A stretch of DNA of 64,000 bases from Alectoria sarmentosa (taxonomy: Eukaryota; Ascomycota; Lecanoromycetes; Lecanorales; Parmeliaceae). Location: contig WOGZ01000082.1 of NCBI GenBank assembly GCA_009733775.1, positions 1 through 64,000 of the forward strand, read 5' to 3'. The notes under the pieces are model-generated. The model worked only from the letters and a program-made list of their open reading frames with translations. It did not search any database and had not been told where the DNA came from. Below are positions 33,396 through 44,530 of this stretch, piece by piece. The translations under genes were made by a program, and so were the position numbers. How positions within the stretch are numbered: the stretch's first letter is position 1; every line of letters starts with the position of its first letter.

Positions 33396-33425
33396 GAAGG
33401 CAAGGCAAGGCAAGGCAAGGCAAGG
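33396..33425 (+). repeat. Simple repeat (caagg)n
   Basis: Six consecutive caagg/aaggc units upstream of the TOK gene. Confidence 0.9.
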
Positions 33426-33468
33426 AAAGACAGGCTTCGGGTCCCTCGGGTTGAAAGTTGAAAGTTGA

Positions 33469-33514
33469 AAGAGAGGAGATGAGAGGAGAGGAGAGGAGAG
33501 ACGAGGAGAGAGGA
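33469..33514 (+). repeat. Purine tract (gagag/gagga)n
   Basis: Imperfect run of gagag and gagga units. Its complement is a pyrimidine tract on the coding strand of the TOK promoter. Confidence 0.75.
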
Positions 33515-33612
33515 GTGCGGAAGAGAGTGGTAGCGAAGAAGAGGAATAAGTAGCGTGCTTCTTTGCAGCTGATGTCTTTTGGCGCGCATCTCACGAGGCC
33601 AATATCCCTGTC

Positions 33613-33654
33613 AATTATTCATTTATTCATTTATCCAATTATTCATTTATTCAA
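33613..33654 (+). repeat. Simple repeat (attcattt)n
   Basis: Imperfect ttattcatt units in the far upstream region of the TOK gene. Confidence 0.75.
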
Positions 33655-33791
33655 CTTGTACCTACCTTATGTATTCATTAATTCGTTAGAGTTTCCCACT
33701 ATATTTATGTATACATATCCGTAAGAGCTTATTCGCAATTTCGCATGGCAATCGCGACCCACGTGACATGCTAGTCTAAGTATGTATGTTG

Positions 33792-33885
33792 TTGGAAAGC
33801 TTGCTTTCTTCATGGTCAAAAATTAGGGTGATTATAGGTATACACCACTTTTTGATTGGAAAGCTTGCTTTCTTCATGGTTAAAA
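33792..33885 (+). repeat. Direct repeat pair, 2 x 30 nt
   Basis: Copies at 33792-33821 and 33856-33885 (ttggaaagcttgctttcttc, then atggt and aaaa) differ at one base, c versus t. They are 64 bases apart. Each contains the short palindrome gaaagc-ttgctttc. Confidence 0.85.
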
Positions 33886-34261
33886 GTTATGCAGGAAAAT
33901 GGCCTATATGCTTAAAACAAGGTTCCACCAATCAGATCTTCAGGATTCACGGTTTTTAAGCTAATACACACCTTATTTCTTCATCCTCGATCTAAACGCG
34001 GGTACGTCCCAAACAGGTCACCCCATAAGGCTGAACCTCGAACATCAACTTCTTACATTCTATTCTTTCTTATTCCCTTCGTGTCATATATTATGTGATA
34101 AAAAATTGAATAAATAAAGTCATAGTTTCAAATACGCGCTTTCGAATGATGTTATTTTCATGAAATTTGATCAGGTGGATCAGAACTTTTTAAAACCTTC
34201 TGAGTGCTCCCAGCCTTTGACAGGCTTTTTTTTCTGAACCTTTTTACTCTTCTACCCTTCG

Positions 34262-34382
34262 GAGCTCTTCGAGGGCTTTTGCCGAAGGGGCTGTCAAGCA
34301 AGCTCGAAGTCCCATATATCACACATTTATCATGACTTCGAGCTTGCGAGGACAGCCCCTCCGACAAAAACCCTCGAAGAGC
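34262..34382. repeat. Imperfect inverted repeat / fold-back element
   Basis: Left arm 34262-34311 pairs with right arm 34334-34382 around a 22-base loop. The arms share gctcttcgaggg, ggggctgtc and gcaagctcgaagtc; the few differences are mostly C/T transitions plus one small indel. Weak pairing extends outward (acccttcgg with ccgagggt). It could be a small fold-back transposable element or a hairpin-RNA source. Confidence 0.75.
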
Positions 34383-34740
34383 CCCCGGCGGGAAAGGGGG
34401 GTTCCGAGGGTCTCCCCCGAGCGTAAAAAGAACAAGCACTATTATTGTAATGTAGAGATCTTCCAAGCTTTCCACTACTGGGAAGCCCGCGCCCCCAGCA
34501 CATAAGTATTATTCCACTGCTATCTTACCTTGCCTTATACTCATTCGATTTACGACCAATCAAAGAGGGTGAGGCGTCATTCCCGTCAAAATATTTAAAT
34601 CCTGACAGCTAAATAAAAATACCTGATGCTTGAACTCTTTACAGCTCTACGAGTACTATCCTCCATGTATGCATCCACCTAGGCTCACACCCAACTTCCT
34701 GCCATCTTCTCACTCATCAAACCCACCGGGACCTACCAAT

Positions 34741-37070
34741 TCAAGACTCGACCTTACACAAGGCAACACAAAAGTCCCCAAAATCTCCCTTGGTTCCCTC
34801 TTCAATGGCCGACTCCAGCCGTTTGCCGTATTTCTGCTTATAAGCCACTTTAACTCTTTCCAAATGCCGTGGCTCCCAATGAAACCGCACCAGTCGGCTG
34901 ACTAGTAGCTCAACCCGGTCTTTCGATGTTTCCGCCAATGCTTGATGCAAGAGGAGGGCGTCACGAACAGATTTGTTCAGAACACCGTTGAGCACATGGG
35001 CGAGTGTTTCACCCTGTCAATAATCAGTTCACAGGTATCAGGAATTGCGGCAGTCACCAACGTACGACTAAGTTGCGAGACTTTTGGATCATCTCTCTCG
35101 CAAAGTTCTTACGATACTGGCTCTCAAAGACACGCAAGACTTCGGCCAGGTGTTTGTCGCTTCTGACGACGATGATGTTGATCATCGCTGTTTCTCCACC
35201 CTCCTTAGAGGTCAGAGCCCGGTAGAGGTCCTGTGCATCTCTGCGTACGAGTTCGATCGAAAGCTTGTCGCTCTCCGACATGCGTTTTTCTTCCAAAGCA
35301 AGTAAGACAGCATATCGGAACTTGTCCTTCTTCAGCTCGGTCTGCATGCATTTTTCCAGGCTATTGTTGTACCGCTGATCGCTGAATGCATCCTTGATCT
35401 TCATTATTTCGCTATTCGTACGGCCCATAAGACTCTCAATTAGGAGTTCTCGCCGTGAGGTGTTGGATTGATACCAAAAATTTGCCCAGTGCGCCTCGCT
35501 CTCCCATCTTCCGAGAGCCGTTGCATAAGCAACCTTTCCAAGATTGCCTGTGAGTTTCATTTTGATGTGCTTAGCGATGTTAACGCCTTTGCCCTGTGCT
35601 TTCATGTGCTTTTTATATTCCGTCCTCAACATCAGAATGTGATCATCCGAAAGGTGGGGGAGGATCTTGATGATAGGCTTGGCCTCGGGTGTCGAGTGCT
35701 TCAAAGCTGCCGCGAGTGCAAGAGCATCGGGCTCAGGGTCGTAGAAAGAAACAGTCTTTCTTCGGAGTGACGACTTCTTGGACAAATGGCCTACGGAGTC
35801 GTCAGAGTCTCCCGATGAGAGTTGCTCCAAGTCCGAGAGACCTTCATCCATAGTCGATGGCAGCATCAATGGAGAAGGCATTGGCGACATTGATTGATAA
35901 GTACCGCGATAAGTTTCGAGGAGCGGACTGCCTGGTGGTAAGCCAACCTGCACGTGACCGGAATGCTGACCAGGTGCTGCAAGAGACAACCCTCCAGCCG
36001 TTTTCCCCGAGACCGATAGACGGTGCAGCTTTGGCGGAGATGGCGGAGCATGCGAACTGTGATAGGGATTGACCTCGACGAATTGAGGCTGGGCGCTCAT
36101 AGTGTAGGAAGACTTTCTGCCGTTGGGTGCATAAGCACTTAGATCTGCGTATTGGTACTGGGCATACTCTGGTCCACGCGAGTTGACGGACTCAGAGTGC
36201 GTTCTTTGACCTTCAGGTCGAGATATGACTTGAGGCTGGGCATACCTGGAGCAGGGTCAGTCAAGTAAGAACTCTGTTGGTTCAAGGACTCGGTAGTGCG
36301 GACTGCGGGTGAGGGGAATGGCCTCCATTGAAGCCTCCAGGCATCGACAGCTGGCGATACTTTTCTCCACCTTCAACGCTGCTGGTGCTCATATGGCGCT
36401 TAGACTCTGCCGGTCTCTCGTGATGCACCGGCGATGTGTAGCTGCCATGACGCTCTCGTTCGTGCTTTGATGTCGAGGTCTCAACGTGTTCGCCTTTGCG
36501 AGTCAAAGCGACTGGTTTGGAACTCTTATGTCTGCTCTTCCTGTCGTCTTCGCTCGAACTTGAGCTAGAGTCACTCTTTTCAAAATGCTTTTTGGAGGTC
36601 CTCTTCTTGGACTTGTTGTCGGAGTCGCTGTCACTATAGCGTTTCTTGGAGGACTTTTTCTTGCTCTTGCTATCCGAGTCACTCTCGTCGTGATGTTTCT
36701 TCGAAGACTTCCTTTTGGACCTTGGGTCCGAGTCACTATCATCGCTATCATAATGCTTTTTAGAGGACTTCTTCTTTGACCTTGGGTCTGAATCGCTTTC
36801 GGAGGAGTCGTCGTGTTTCTTGGAGCTCTTTTTCCTCGACCGAGGGTCTGAATCGCTTTCGGAGTAGTCGTCGTAGTGTTTCTTGGAGCTCTTTTTCCTC
36901 GACCGTGAAACTGAATCGCTTTCGTCGCTGTAAAACTTTTTCGAGGACTTCTTTGTCTGGATGACTACCGCTGAGGATGGGGCTCTCACGTCTCGCGATC
37001 TCGATCGTTCATCCTGGCGGCCTGGGGACTTGGAACGACCTCTGCGGCCATCGTCGACCCGGAGAGACAT
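34741..37070 (-). CDS. Annexin with long Lys/Ser/Asp-rich N-terminus (fungal ANXC4 type)
   Basis: Minus-strand exons 36304-37070, 35066-36245 and 34741-35013, giving 739 aa. Annexins bind acidic phospholipids, usually with Ca2+. Residues 1-200 are an RS-like leader with about seven repeats of the pattern SDSDPRSRKKSSKKHYDD. A Pro/Tyr-rich linker follows. Residues from about 420 onward hold the four-repeat annexin core: LPHLSDDHILMLRTEYKKH, ALGRWESEAHWANFWYQS, LLIESLMGRTNSEIMKIKDA, and a last repeat in the final exon (VKVAYKQKYGKRLESAI). The canonical GxGT calcium loops are degenerate (MGRTNSE in repeat 2), as in other fungal C4 annexins. The intron between the first two exons has a weak donor (gtccgc) but a clear ttgactgac branch site. 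The last intron is 52 nt. Confidence 0.88.
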
Positions 37071-38135
37071 TGCTCACACAAACAATCTGTGTCGAATCCA
37101 AGGCCTCTGTGTCCTTCCGAAGAGTGACCGTTGTGAAGCTTTTTGCGATTCGAAGCCATTCTCAGCTCAGCTGAAGCGGGGCAATTTACGCGCCAAGGAG
37201 GATCAGCCCTACATAGTTTAGCTTCAAGCCGCGTTCTTGAATTTTGGATCATCTACACCGCGCCCAAGTAGAGGTGGCTGAGTCTGGTACCAAAGTCATC
37301 AGAGAACTGCTCGTTGTCTTTCATTCGCAGCATGGTGAGTATCGTTTCGAGCAGAAACAAAGATCGTCGATTATCTGGAGAGTCTGTCAAGCCAGGGACA
37401 AACACTCGGCGACCAATCCCAGAAGATTTCACTCCGCTGATGTGGTGATGTACGCTTGATCGATCCCTGTGCCAGTCTTCGAATCTCTTGCAAACAGACA
37501 TTGGCGTCAACTACTAAATAGGAAGGTCTCTCAGCTCGCAATGGTTTGATCATCAGGATCGGGGCGTCGCTGTCGCCAAGGGACAGCAGGCTTAAACACG
37601 ACTAGGTACCAACGCCAACAATATGGCAGCTGGCTCGGACCCATCGTCAATTCGTCCGAGGCACCAGCGGCTCAGGCATGAAAGATCCTATTTCAAGATG
37701 GAGCAGCATGAGTGATGATCACGGCTGGGTCGGAAGGGGCAGGCGCAAGACATTTAGCCCCGTTCCTGGATCAAAGGGCACCAATCTTTGAATAGACGCG
37801 GCCCACGTTCCCTCGCCATCAAACTCATATTTCCCCCACACTTCGGACGAATAGCATCATTGTGCATATACCTGTCAGGCGCAAGACACCTTCCAATTCC
37901 CGACCTTTGCAATTGTTCAATCTTGCTCAATCATTAGCACCGCTGACCTCGGTCACTGCCATTCCAGCTACTTGTCTGTACGCCAATAAGCACTTTCTGT
38001 TTCACAGCGTGTTCTCAGAGGCAAATATGCGCTCCGAGCCCAAGATAGAGGTCAGCTGGTATAAAGGGAGGCTGCTCCATCACATGCAAGCCACCATCAT
38101 TCCACAAGTACCCCTATATAAAAATCCTTTGGACC
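37071..38135. other. Divergent promoter region, 1.07 kb
   Basis: Lies between annexin (-) and the Vps62-like gene (+). A TATA-like box is near the right end. No gene seen; small frames overlap on both strands. Confidence 0.55.
38115..38124 (+). promoter_or_regulatory. TATA-like box
   Basis: tatataaaaa lies 12 bases upstream of the first ATG of the Vps62-like gene. With normal spacing, transcription could start beyond that ATG, which would favour the second in-frame ATG at 38172. Confidence 0.45.
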
Positions 38136-39343
38136 ATGTCTCCTTCTTTCAATTCCCTCAAAGGCTTTTCGATGGCTTTTCTGCTACAAGCTGTCTTGGC
38201 TTACCCATCCCCAACGCCACTTTTAGAGCGTCAGACCACTGCAGTCCCAGACTACGTTTCAACATATGGTAGGCCACAGATAGCTTCCACAAGATTACAA
38301 CTGTGATGTTCATCTTCCATAGCACCTGTTGTATGGCTCTACCCTGGCGAGAAGTATTTCCCCTCCGACATTGGATCCCAATTAGTCCACACGAAGCCAG
38401 AGATAAATTTTACTGTTGTTGAAGGCTATGAGAACCCATTGACGCTCGACAACCTCGACTCCCTAAACGCTTACGGTACTAGTGGTACGGACGTTTATCT
38501 CACGTCTATCGATGACATTACCACAAATCCTGCCTGGCTAAACGGCGTCAAGCCTGACAGCACTGGGAAGACAGATGGAGCCACTAGCGTTGCAATAATT
38601 GTCAATGATCATGGTGACGGACTTGTCGACGCGTTCTACATGTACTTCTATGCCTTCAATTGGGGAGGGGTCCTATTGGATATTCAAGAGGTTGATCTTC
38701 ACGTTGGAGTATGTTCATCCCACGAATCATGTAAATATAGACACTAACGTCCGCTTGAAGGATTGGGAGCACAACATGGTCCGCTTCCAGAACGGGACAC
38801 CGACACAAGTATGGTTCAGTGTATGTTACATTTGTCGCACATCAGGGATCTTCGCTTACAGACATGCAGCAACATGGTTTCGGCGAAGCTTTCACCTACG
38901 ACTGCCTAGAGAAGCAAGGCGCACGGCCAGTCGCATACTCTGGTAATGGCTCTCATGCCAACTATGCCATCAATGGGACACACGATCACACTATCCCCAA
39001 CGTGAATCTTCCCGATGCAGGCGTCCTCACCGACTACACTGACCAAGGAACACTTTGGGACCCCTTGTTGGGCGCCTACTTCTACAGTTACGATGCAAGC
39101 GCCAAGACATACAGCGCATATGATTCTTCGTATCCTACAGCCTGGCTGGAGTACCTTGGTACGTGGGGGGATGAGCAGTATCCCAACTCAGATCCCAGAC
39201 AACACGAGATCCTCGGCATCTCTGCAACTGCAGAATTCACAAGTGGTCCGACAGGTCCCGAGGACAAGCAACTCAATCGAACAGAAGTCTGTCCAGTGGC
39301 CAGTGGCTATGTATGTGATGTGCGCACGGAGCTCACTGCATGA
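38136..39343 (+). CDS. VPS62: Secreted Vps62-like protein
   Basis: Exons 38136-38268, 38323-38708, 38761-38820 and 38870-39343, giving 350 aa. The N-terminus looks like a signal peptide (FSMAFLLQAVLA), then a probable cleavage region YPSPTP. Family blocks follow: YAPVVWLYPGEKYFPSDI, FYMYFYAFNWGG, GDWEHNMVRF, GFGEAFTYDCLEKQG and RPVAYSGNGSHANYA-GTHDH. These match the fungal Vps62/Tda6 family, first linked to vacuolar sorting in yeast; the molecular activity is unknown. The conserved Asp, His and Glu cluster suggests a metal or carbohydrate site, which is inference. All three introns (54, 52, 49 nt) are supported by restored family motifs. The second ATG at 38172 would leave a shorter signal peptide. 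Confidence 0.87.
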
Positions 39344-40074
39344 TCCGAGGAATGGTGGGCAATGGAAATCGTGTTCTTTGGAGAGAATTGAACTATCATT
39401 CGTTGCCAATTGTCTCCCCAAAAGTACCGCCTGTTGGTACTCTAGAAATGTGTGATTCTGATTAATGACAAACGCCCAAGTGAAAAGTATATGTAGAGTA
39501 CTAGTACGACACCCCAAACATGGTCTCTTTATGCGCAACGGTATTTATGGCAAGAGATCCACTTATTGTAGGATTCTTGGGTTTGAATCTGTAGGAAACC
39601 GTCCTCATTACAATTTGAGTACGAACAGTCTTTCTGTCAAACCGCCTTGTTGTCGCGTTGTGACAGTCCCAGGATGGCTTTTTGAGGGTGTCCGGAGACT
39701 AATGAAAGCAAGAAGTCCTGCACCCGCGCTAGCATAAGCCCTAACCCTAGTTTCGGAAGGCTGGCCTGTAGTGGGAGACCAACTACCTTACCTTTGGGCG
39801 CGATAGGGTCCTTAGGCCCCATAATGGGTTCATTTCCGACACAGTTCTAAGTGCGAGTGCATTGTCCAAGCAACCTCAAGAGCGGGCGATATCCGACATC
39901 TGGACCCTTTTCTTGGCATGGTGACCCTGTACTACATAGGACTAGTACTTAAAATCCCCGAGTTCTCCCCCACACTGTTGTCTGCCAAGACACTCTTGTC
40001 GCTCCTTACCTTTGCCAGAGCCCCACCACAACACCGTTGTTGCGCTTTCCTTGTCCAAATTAAATCGTACCAAT
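39344..40074. other. Intergenic region, 0.73 kb
   Basis: No gene seen. It contains CCCTAACCCTA at 39739-39749, a near double telomeric repeat and a potential telobox, about 325 bases upstream of the septin-like start. Confidence 0.55.
39739..39749 (-). promoter_or_regulatory. Telobox-like site
   Basis: One and five-sixths copies of TTAGGG on the minus strand. Fungal Tay1/Teb1 and Tbf1 proteins bind such sites in promoters; a Tay1-like gene lies at 4.2 kb in this window. May be coincidence. Confidence 0.35.
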
Positions 40075-41931
40075 ATGTTGCGCTCAACTACCGCTCAAGA
40101 ACGACGTACCGTCAGCGGACCCTCCCCACAAGAAGATTCATACCAAGGTGGTACCGAGTCAATAAACGGCGTCAATGGCTCTCTACGGCGCCGAGGCTCC
40201 TTCAGCTTCTTGAGACGAAGCAAATCTCGGGAAAGGTCAATCTCCGGATCGACACCTTCCCGAAGACTCAGTAAGAAGGACCGGCGCCAGCAAGAGATGA
40301 TGCGGGAGCAGATACCTTCCCCTCCACCTAGAATACCTATCATTCCTCATCCACCAGACTTGCAAGTATTTGGCGGTGAAGACACAAGGCCAGACAGTGT
40401 AGCCATCATGTCGAATCGAGCCGGAGGTTCGTTCAAGTATAGGCTAGCACAGAAGTCATCACAGGAGACGATCGGCTCAGACATGTACCATGGAATGCCA
40501 GTCCCGCCAGTCCCACCGATCCCACCGATCCCAGGAACAGCCACAAGCTTCGTGGATGCATTCCCCAGAATCGAAAGCCTGGTACACCGAGGACGCCAGA
40601 GCTACGCAAGCAGTGCCATAAGTACGATCAACAGTCCGAGAAAGATCAGGCGGAGGAAAGATCCTACTCCTTTCAAGTAAATTATGCCGATTCAAGCAAT
40701 CGTTCTCCTACAAGCCCAGCTAACAGATTATAGTGTACTGGTAGTCGGCGCGAAAACTTCTGGCAAAAGCTCCTTCCTCAATTTCCTCCAGACCTCCCTT
40801 GCTCTGCCACTGTCGAAGCGGCGACAACAATCTCGGGATGAAGATTACTACATCGTGTCATCTGCATCCGCCGGAGCTTTCTCAAACTTTACAGCCCAAT
40901 ATGTCGAGACAGAGATCCAAGGCGAGCGGATTGGAGTCACGCTATGGGATTCTGAAGGGCTCGATGCGAATGAGGTGGATCTCCAGCTGCAGAACATGAC
41001 CGCATTCATCGAGAGCAAATTCGAAGACACTTTCAACGAGGAAAGCAAAGTGGCTCGTGCTCCAGGATTTCGAGACACCCACATTCACTGTGTCTTCCTT
41101 GTCCTTGATCCTAGCCGTCTGGACGCCAACATCGCTACCGGCCAGAGAGCCAATCAGATCAACGCTGTCAAAGCCGGGGCCAACTCTTTCGTCCGTGGTC
41201 GGCCAGAACGTTCGATTAACGGCCTCGATGAGAATCTCGATTTGAATGTGTTACGTGCTTTGAAGGGTAAGACCACCGTTGTTCCTGTAATTGCCAAAGC
41301 CGACACCATTACGTGTGCACACATGGCGCACCTCAAACGGGCAGTCTGGGACTCCCTCAAATCGAATGGCCTCGAGACTCTTGAAGCCATCACTCGGGAT
41401 GATGATGATGATGATGAGGGATCCGATGCCTCGTCCGAAAGTCCAAAGAACAACCACCTCGATGAGCGAGATGAAGACGTAATCAAGACTGAAGGGGACA
41501 AATTTTCCACGACCTCTGTGCTCTCCTCTTCCTCGGGCTCCAGCTCTGTCTTCTCAGCTTCCGACTTTGACCTCGCCAAGCCCGGCAAACCGTCCAAATT
41601 CTCTCTATCACATACTCCATCTTCTCCCATTGTCCCTACGCCTCCATCGGCAGAAGCTCCGACGCTTCCACTTTCGATCATCTCTCCTGACCCCTATGAG
41701 CCGGATGCCATTGGCCGCCAGTTCGCCTGGGGTTTGGCAGATCCCATGAATGCCAAGCATTGTGATTTTTTGAAGCTGAAGCAGACTGTTTTCACGGAAT
41801 GGAGAGGCGAGCTGAGGGAGGCGAGCCGGGAGCTTTGGTATGAGAGCTGGAGGACGAGGTTGCTGAACAAGAAGGCGAGGCGCGACGGAGGATTGGTGGG
41901 CGATGCAAGGATGCAGGTGTGGGCCAAGTGA
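40075..41931 (+). CDS. Divergent septin-type GTPase
   Basis: Exons 40075-40676 and 40734-41931, giving 599 aa. Residues 1-200 are Ser/Arg- and Pro-rich and probably disordered (VPPVPPIPPIP). The G domain starts at VLVVGAKTSGKSSF (G1, about residues 202-215). G3 is LWDSEG in place of the usual D-T-P-G, and G4 is AKAD, typical of septins. FEDTFNEESK and DTHIHCVFLVLDPS match septin core segments. A run of Asp coded by (gat)n and a Ser/Pro-rich insert interrupt the domain. The septin unique element GRQFAWGLADPMNAKHCDF near the C-terminus supports the family. No C-terminal coiled coil follows. It may act as an accessory or non-polymerising septin; that is inference. The intron has a gctaac branch site. 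Confidence 0.82.
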
Positions 41932-42482
41932 AGAACCTAGCGCAAGACTTGGCAGTTGAGGGGGAAAGCCAAGGTGGAGGTTCCATGTGCAGTGATTGCT
42001 TTCCATTCTCATACCCCTTTGTGCGGTGGTTTTCTACTCAGTCTTGAGCGTCGGCGTATCTAAGAGCATGGATGAACTTGTAAAACATCCGGCCCAGCGG
42101 GCTGGAGCGGGCTGGGCGTATGTCTAGGCATACAGGCCGGTCTATAGGTAGATTGTAGGAGCTGTCTATATGGGCATGGTCTATGGCAGCCACATTATGA
42201 CCTCGACTTTCCGACTTATCCGTTTCCGTCTACGCTTAACAGGTTCTTGGTTTATGAAGAGAAGTCGTCTCAATAAAGACACATGCCAAGACAGGGATGC
42301 CATGATTGAGAGCGAAGAAGGATGGGGAGAGAGTCTTTTTGTCGACCGTACACCTCGATCCCTCGGACGCAAAGAGGGAATGGGTAGAGCTTCTTGCAGA
42401 GAGCTAAGCTCCCGTGTCAGATGCGTACAAAATCCAACGTCCTGCTCGGAGGTATCGACCAAAACGCAATAGAAGCAAAGCA
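41932..42482. other. Intergenic region, 0.55 kb
   Basis: Septin-like 3' flank. Overlapping frames of 100-112 codons on both strands (42170-42519) show no family features. Confidence 0.5.
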
Positions 42483-42722
42483 CTAGAGACTGGAAGCAGA
42501 GAAGCAATGCGATGAGCACTTGGCCAAGTGCTCGGAGAAAGAAAGGTCAAGAGATGTTAGTGGGTCGAGGTATGATTGGAGAGAGGCTTGAGGATTCGAA
42601 GGCGGAGGAAAGTCAAACAAATGGGCATGGAGATGGGCGAATGGGATTGAGAGCGATGGTGGGACTCGGACTGGTGGGACCGTGGGAGGGGTGAAGAAAG
42701 ATGAGGAAGATTGAGTTTCCAT
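42483..42722 (-). CDS. Small hypothetical protein
   Basis: A 79-codon minus-strand frame from an ATG at 42722. The product is Ser/Pro/Leu-rich (METQSSSSFF at the start) and has no motif I recognise. It faces away from a promoter-like stretch rich in AAGTA words (42774-42850), which is the only contextual support. No splice extension keeps the frame open. It could be noise. Confidence 0.25.
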   Translation of the reverse strand: METQSSSSFFTPPTVPPVRVPPSLSIPFAHLHAHLFDFPPPSNPQASLQSYLDPLTSLDLSFSEHLAKCSSHCFSASSL

Positions 42723-43822
42723 GGTGACGGGAAGTTGCGAACTACCGTATCGTATTATTACATCATCGTCATTAGTACTTAAAGTACTGCAAACAAGGGG
42801 CACAGTACCACCTAAAGTACCTTACTTACTTTGTGGAGTAAAGTATGTCGTATGTATGTACCGTAGCACGTGGTACTCCAATAAGGTTGGTTCAATAGGC
42901 ACTTAGTTGCTCCCTTAAGTAATGCGGGGGAGAGAGTTGGTGGACGCTACGGTTCACTATTCGTACCTGAGGGTGGTCAGTGCCACACACAAAAGTGGGT
43001 AAGACGTGAGATACTGCAGCCCTAACAAGGAAGCCTGGATTCGCTTAATCCTGCCCGCCCACAAAACATTCCATCCTCATCTCACCCAGCTTCCAGCTTC
43101 ATGTCTTTCAAACGGTATTATGAACCTTACGGCTTTGTTTCACAGGAGGCTCTGATGGTTGAAAGACTGATGAGATTGTCTTTGTAAGTTGGAACATCCC
43201 CCAGACTGCACTCCTGCATCTTTGCCCTGTGCCTTGTGCCCTCTGCCTTGGGGACACGCCATTCCCCCAACCTCCACGTTGTGCATGATGCTACTAAATG
43301 TCTAAGCTGGCCAGCCATCCAGAGCTAGTGGTAGGTAGTATAGACCGTAGAGGAAAGCTTTTGTTCAAGCTACTGCCAAGGTGGGCGGAGCTCAAGGCCA
43401 GATTGAGGCATGTAGTATCATTGCCGCTCGAGTGATGCTCCTTCCCGTCAGCCTCCATTGTTGCCGCATCCCGTGCCTGGCGCAAGTACAGGGTTCACTT
43501 CAAAGCTGCCAACTCTTCACCTCATTTTAAACAAGAGATCAAGAGATCAAGAGATTACATGTTCGAGCGGGAGTGCAGCCATGTGCTTGTCCGCATTCGA
43601 AATGATGTGCAGCTTCTCCACCCTGCTTATCTGGTAACCAACCGCCCAACAACGCTTCATGACGCTTCCCTCGTCCGAGGCCGTGTACAAAAACTGCCAT
43701 ACCCTCGTTGTATCCGCAAATCCTATCCTTCACCTTCTTTCTCCTTCAACGCCATCCATATCTCACCGTTGCACGAACCCTTTGCTACACGCTCTGCGCA
43801 GCTCTCTTCCTGAATCCCAATC
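42723..43822. other. Intergenic region, 1.1 kb
   Basis: Contains AAGTACTTTACTT-like words at 42774-42850, including the near-palindrome gtacttaaagtac. Nothing else recognised. Confidence 0.5.
42774..42850. repeat. Second cluster of AAGTACTTTACTT-like words
   Basis: agtacttaaagtact, taaagtaccttacttact and gagtaaagtatg occur within 80 bases, like the cluster at 24160-24395. Confidence 0.5.
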
Positions 43823-44530
43823 ATGAAGCTCTCATACATACACACCCTTCTTGTCTGCTTCCTTCCAACCCTGACTCTAGCCCATCCTTCACCATCCTCC
43901 ACAGAGGGTAGCCCGTGCGGTGCCTGCATCCAAGACAACCAAGTCGAAGCTATCGCACAGCGCTGGCTCAATGCCTTCGCAACCGGCGGCCTCCCCACGC
44001 TTGATTCGGCAGTCACGGAAAATGTGCGCCAAACCCTCTCTTCCTAAATCGTGACAATCAGCTGACAGTGCCATTGGACAGATCATGATCTACGACGAAG
44101 GCGCCAACAACGGTACCACCTCCGCCTACGTCCACAATCGCACCGAACTGTACAACACCATCAGCGAAGGGCCATATGGTGGCAACGGTGTGACAAATGT
44201 GACATACGACGTCGTCTTCACGTTTCACACATGCGACCGAATCGCGTTGAGGTGGCAGCAGAATGAATATACTACTGCTAGTATTGGATATGGGAGGTAA
44301 GACCGACCCTGGGATAATGCTCTTTTCAGAACAAAAGAGTATGTGTAGAGCGAGGCGCTGACAATCTGCATAGCGATGTTCCAGCGGGGCGATATATCGA
44401 GTTCAAGGGCACTGATCTGTTGACGATTGATCTGGCGAGCAAGAAGGTGGAGAACGTGACGACGTCGGCGGATCTGTTGAATGATTATCGGGCGTTGGGA
44501 TATAATTTGGGTGTCCTAAATCCAAGCTGA
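43823..44530 (+). CDS. Small secreted protein, SnoaL/NTF2-like
   Basis: Exons 43823-44023, 44082-44296 and 44374-44530, giving 190 aa. The signal peptide is clear (MKLSYIHTLLVCFLPTLTLA). The mature part begins with a helix (QVEAIAQRWLNAFA) followed by beta strands (NIMIYDEGA, VTYDVVFTFHTCDRIALRWQ, RYIEFKGTDLLTIDLASKKV). That is the order expected of the cone-shaped SnoaL/NTF2 fold and ends, as in that fold, with a strand and short tail (LLNDYRALGYNLG). Four cysteines and several N-glycosylation sites (NGT, NRT, NVT) fit secretion. Function unknown; an effector-like or stress role is possible but not shown. Introns are 58 and 77 nt. Confidence 0.75.

Larger units (their letters stand above)
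33257..34740. other. Repeat-rich intergenic region, 1.5 kb
   Basis: No gene seen. It holds, in order, a caagg run, a purine-rich gagag tract, a ttcatttat run, a 30-base direct repeat and a large inverted repeat, each listed separately. The right part is the 3' flank of the annexin gene. Confidence 0.65.

Noticed and set aside
38136..39343. Possible necrosis-inducing (NPP1-type) protein, because of the GDWEH segment and signal peptide
   Set aside because: The surrounding motifs (GEAFTYD, SANGSHANYA-like, GTHDH) and overall layout match the Vps62 family, and the NPP1 heptapeptide GHRHDWE is absent.
41154..41681. 175-codon minus-strand frame
   Set aside because: Antisense shadow of the septin-like exon; Ser/Glu-rich because of the codon bias opposite.
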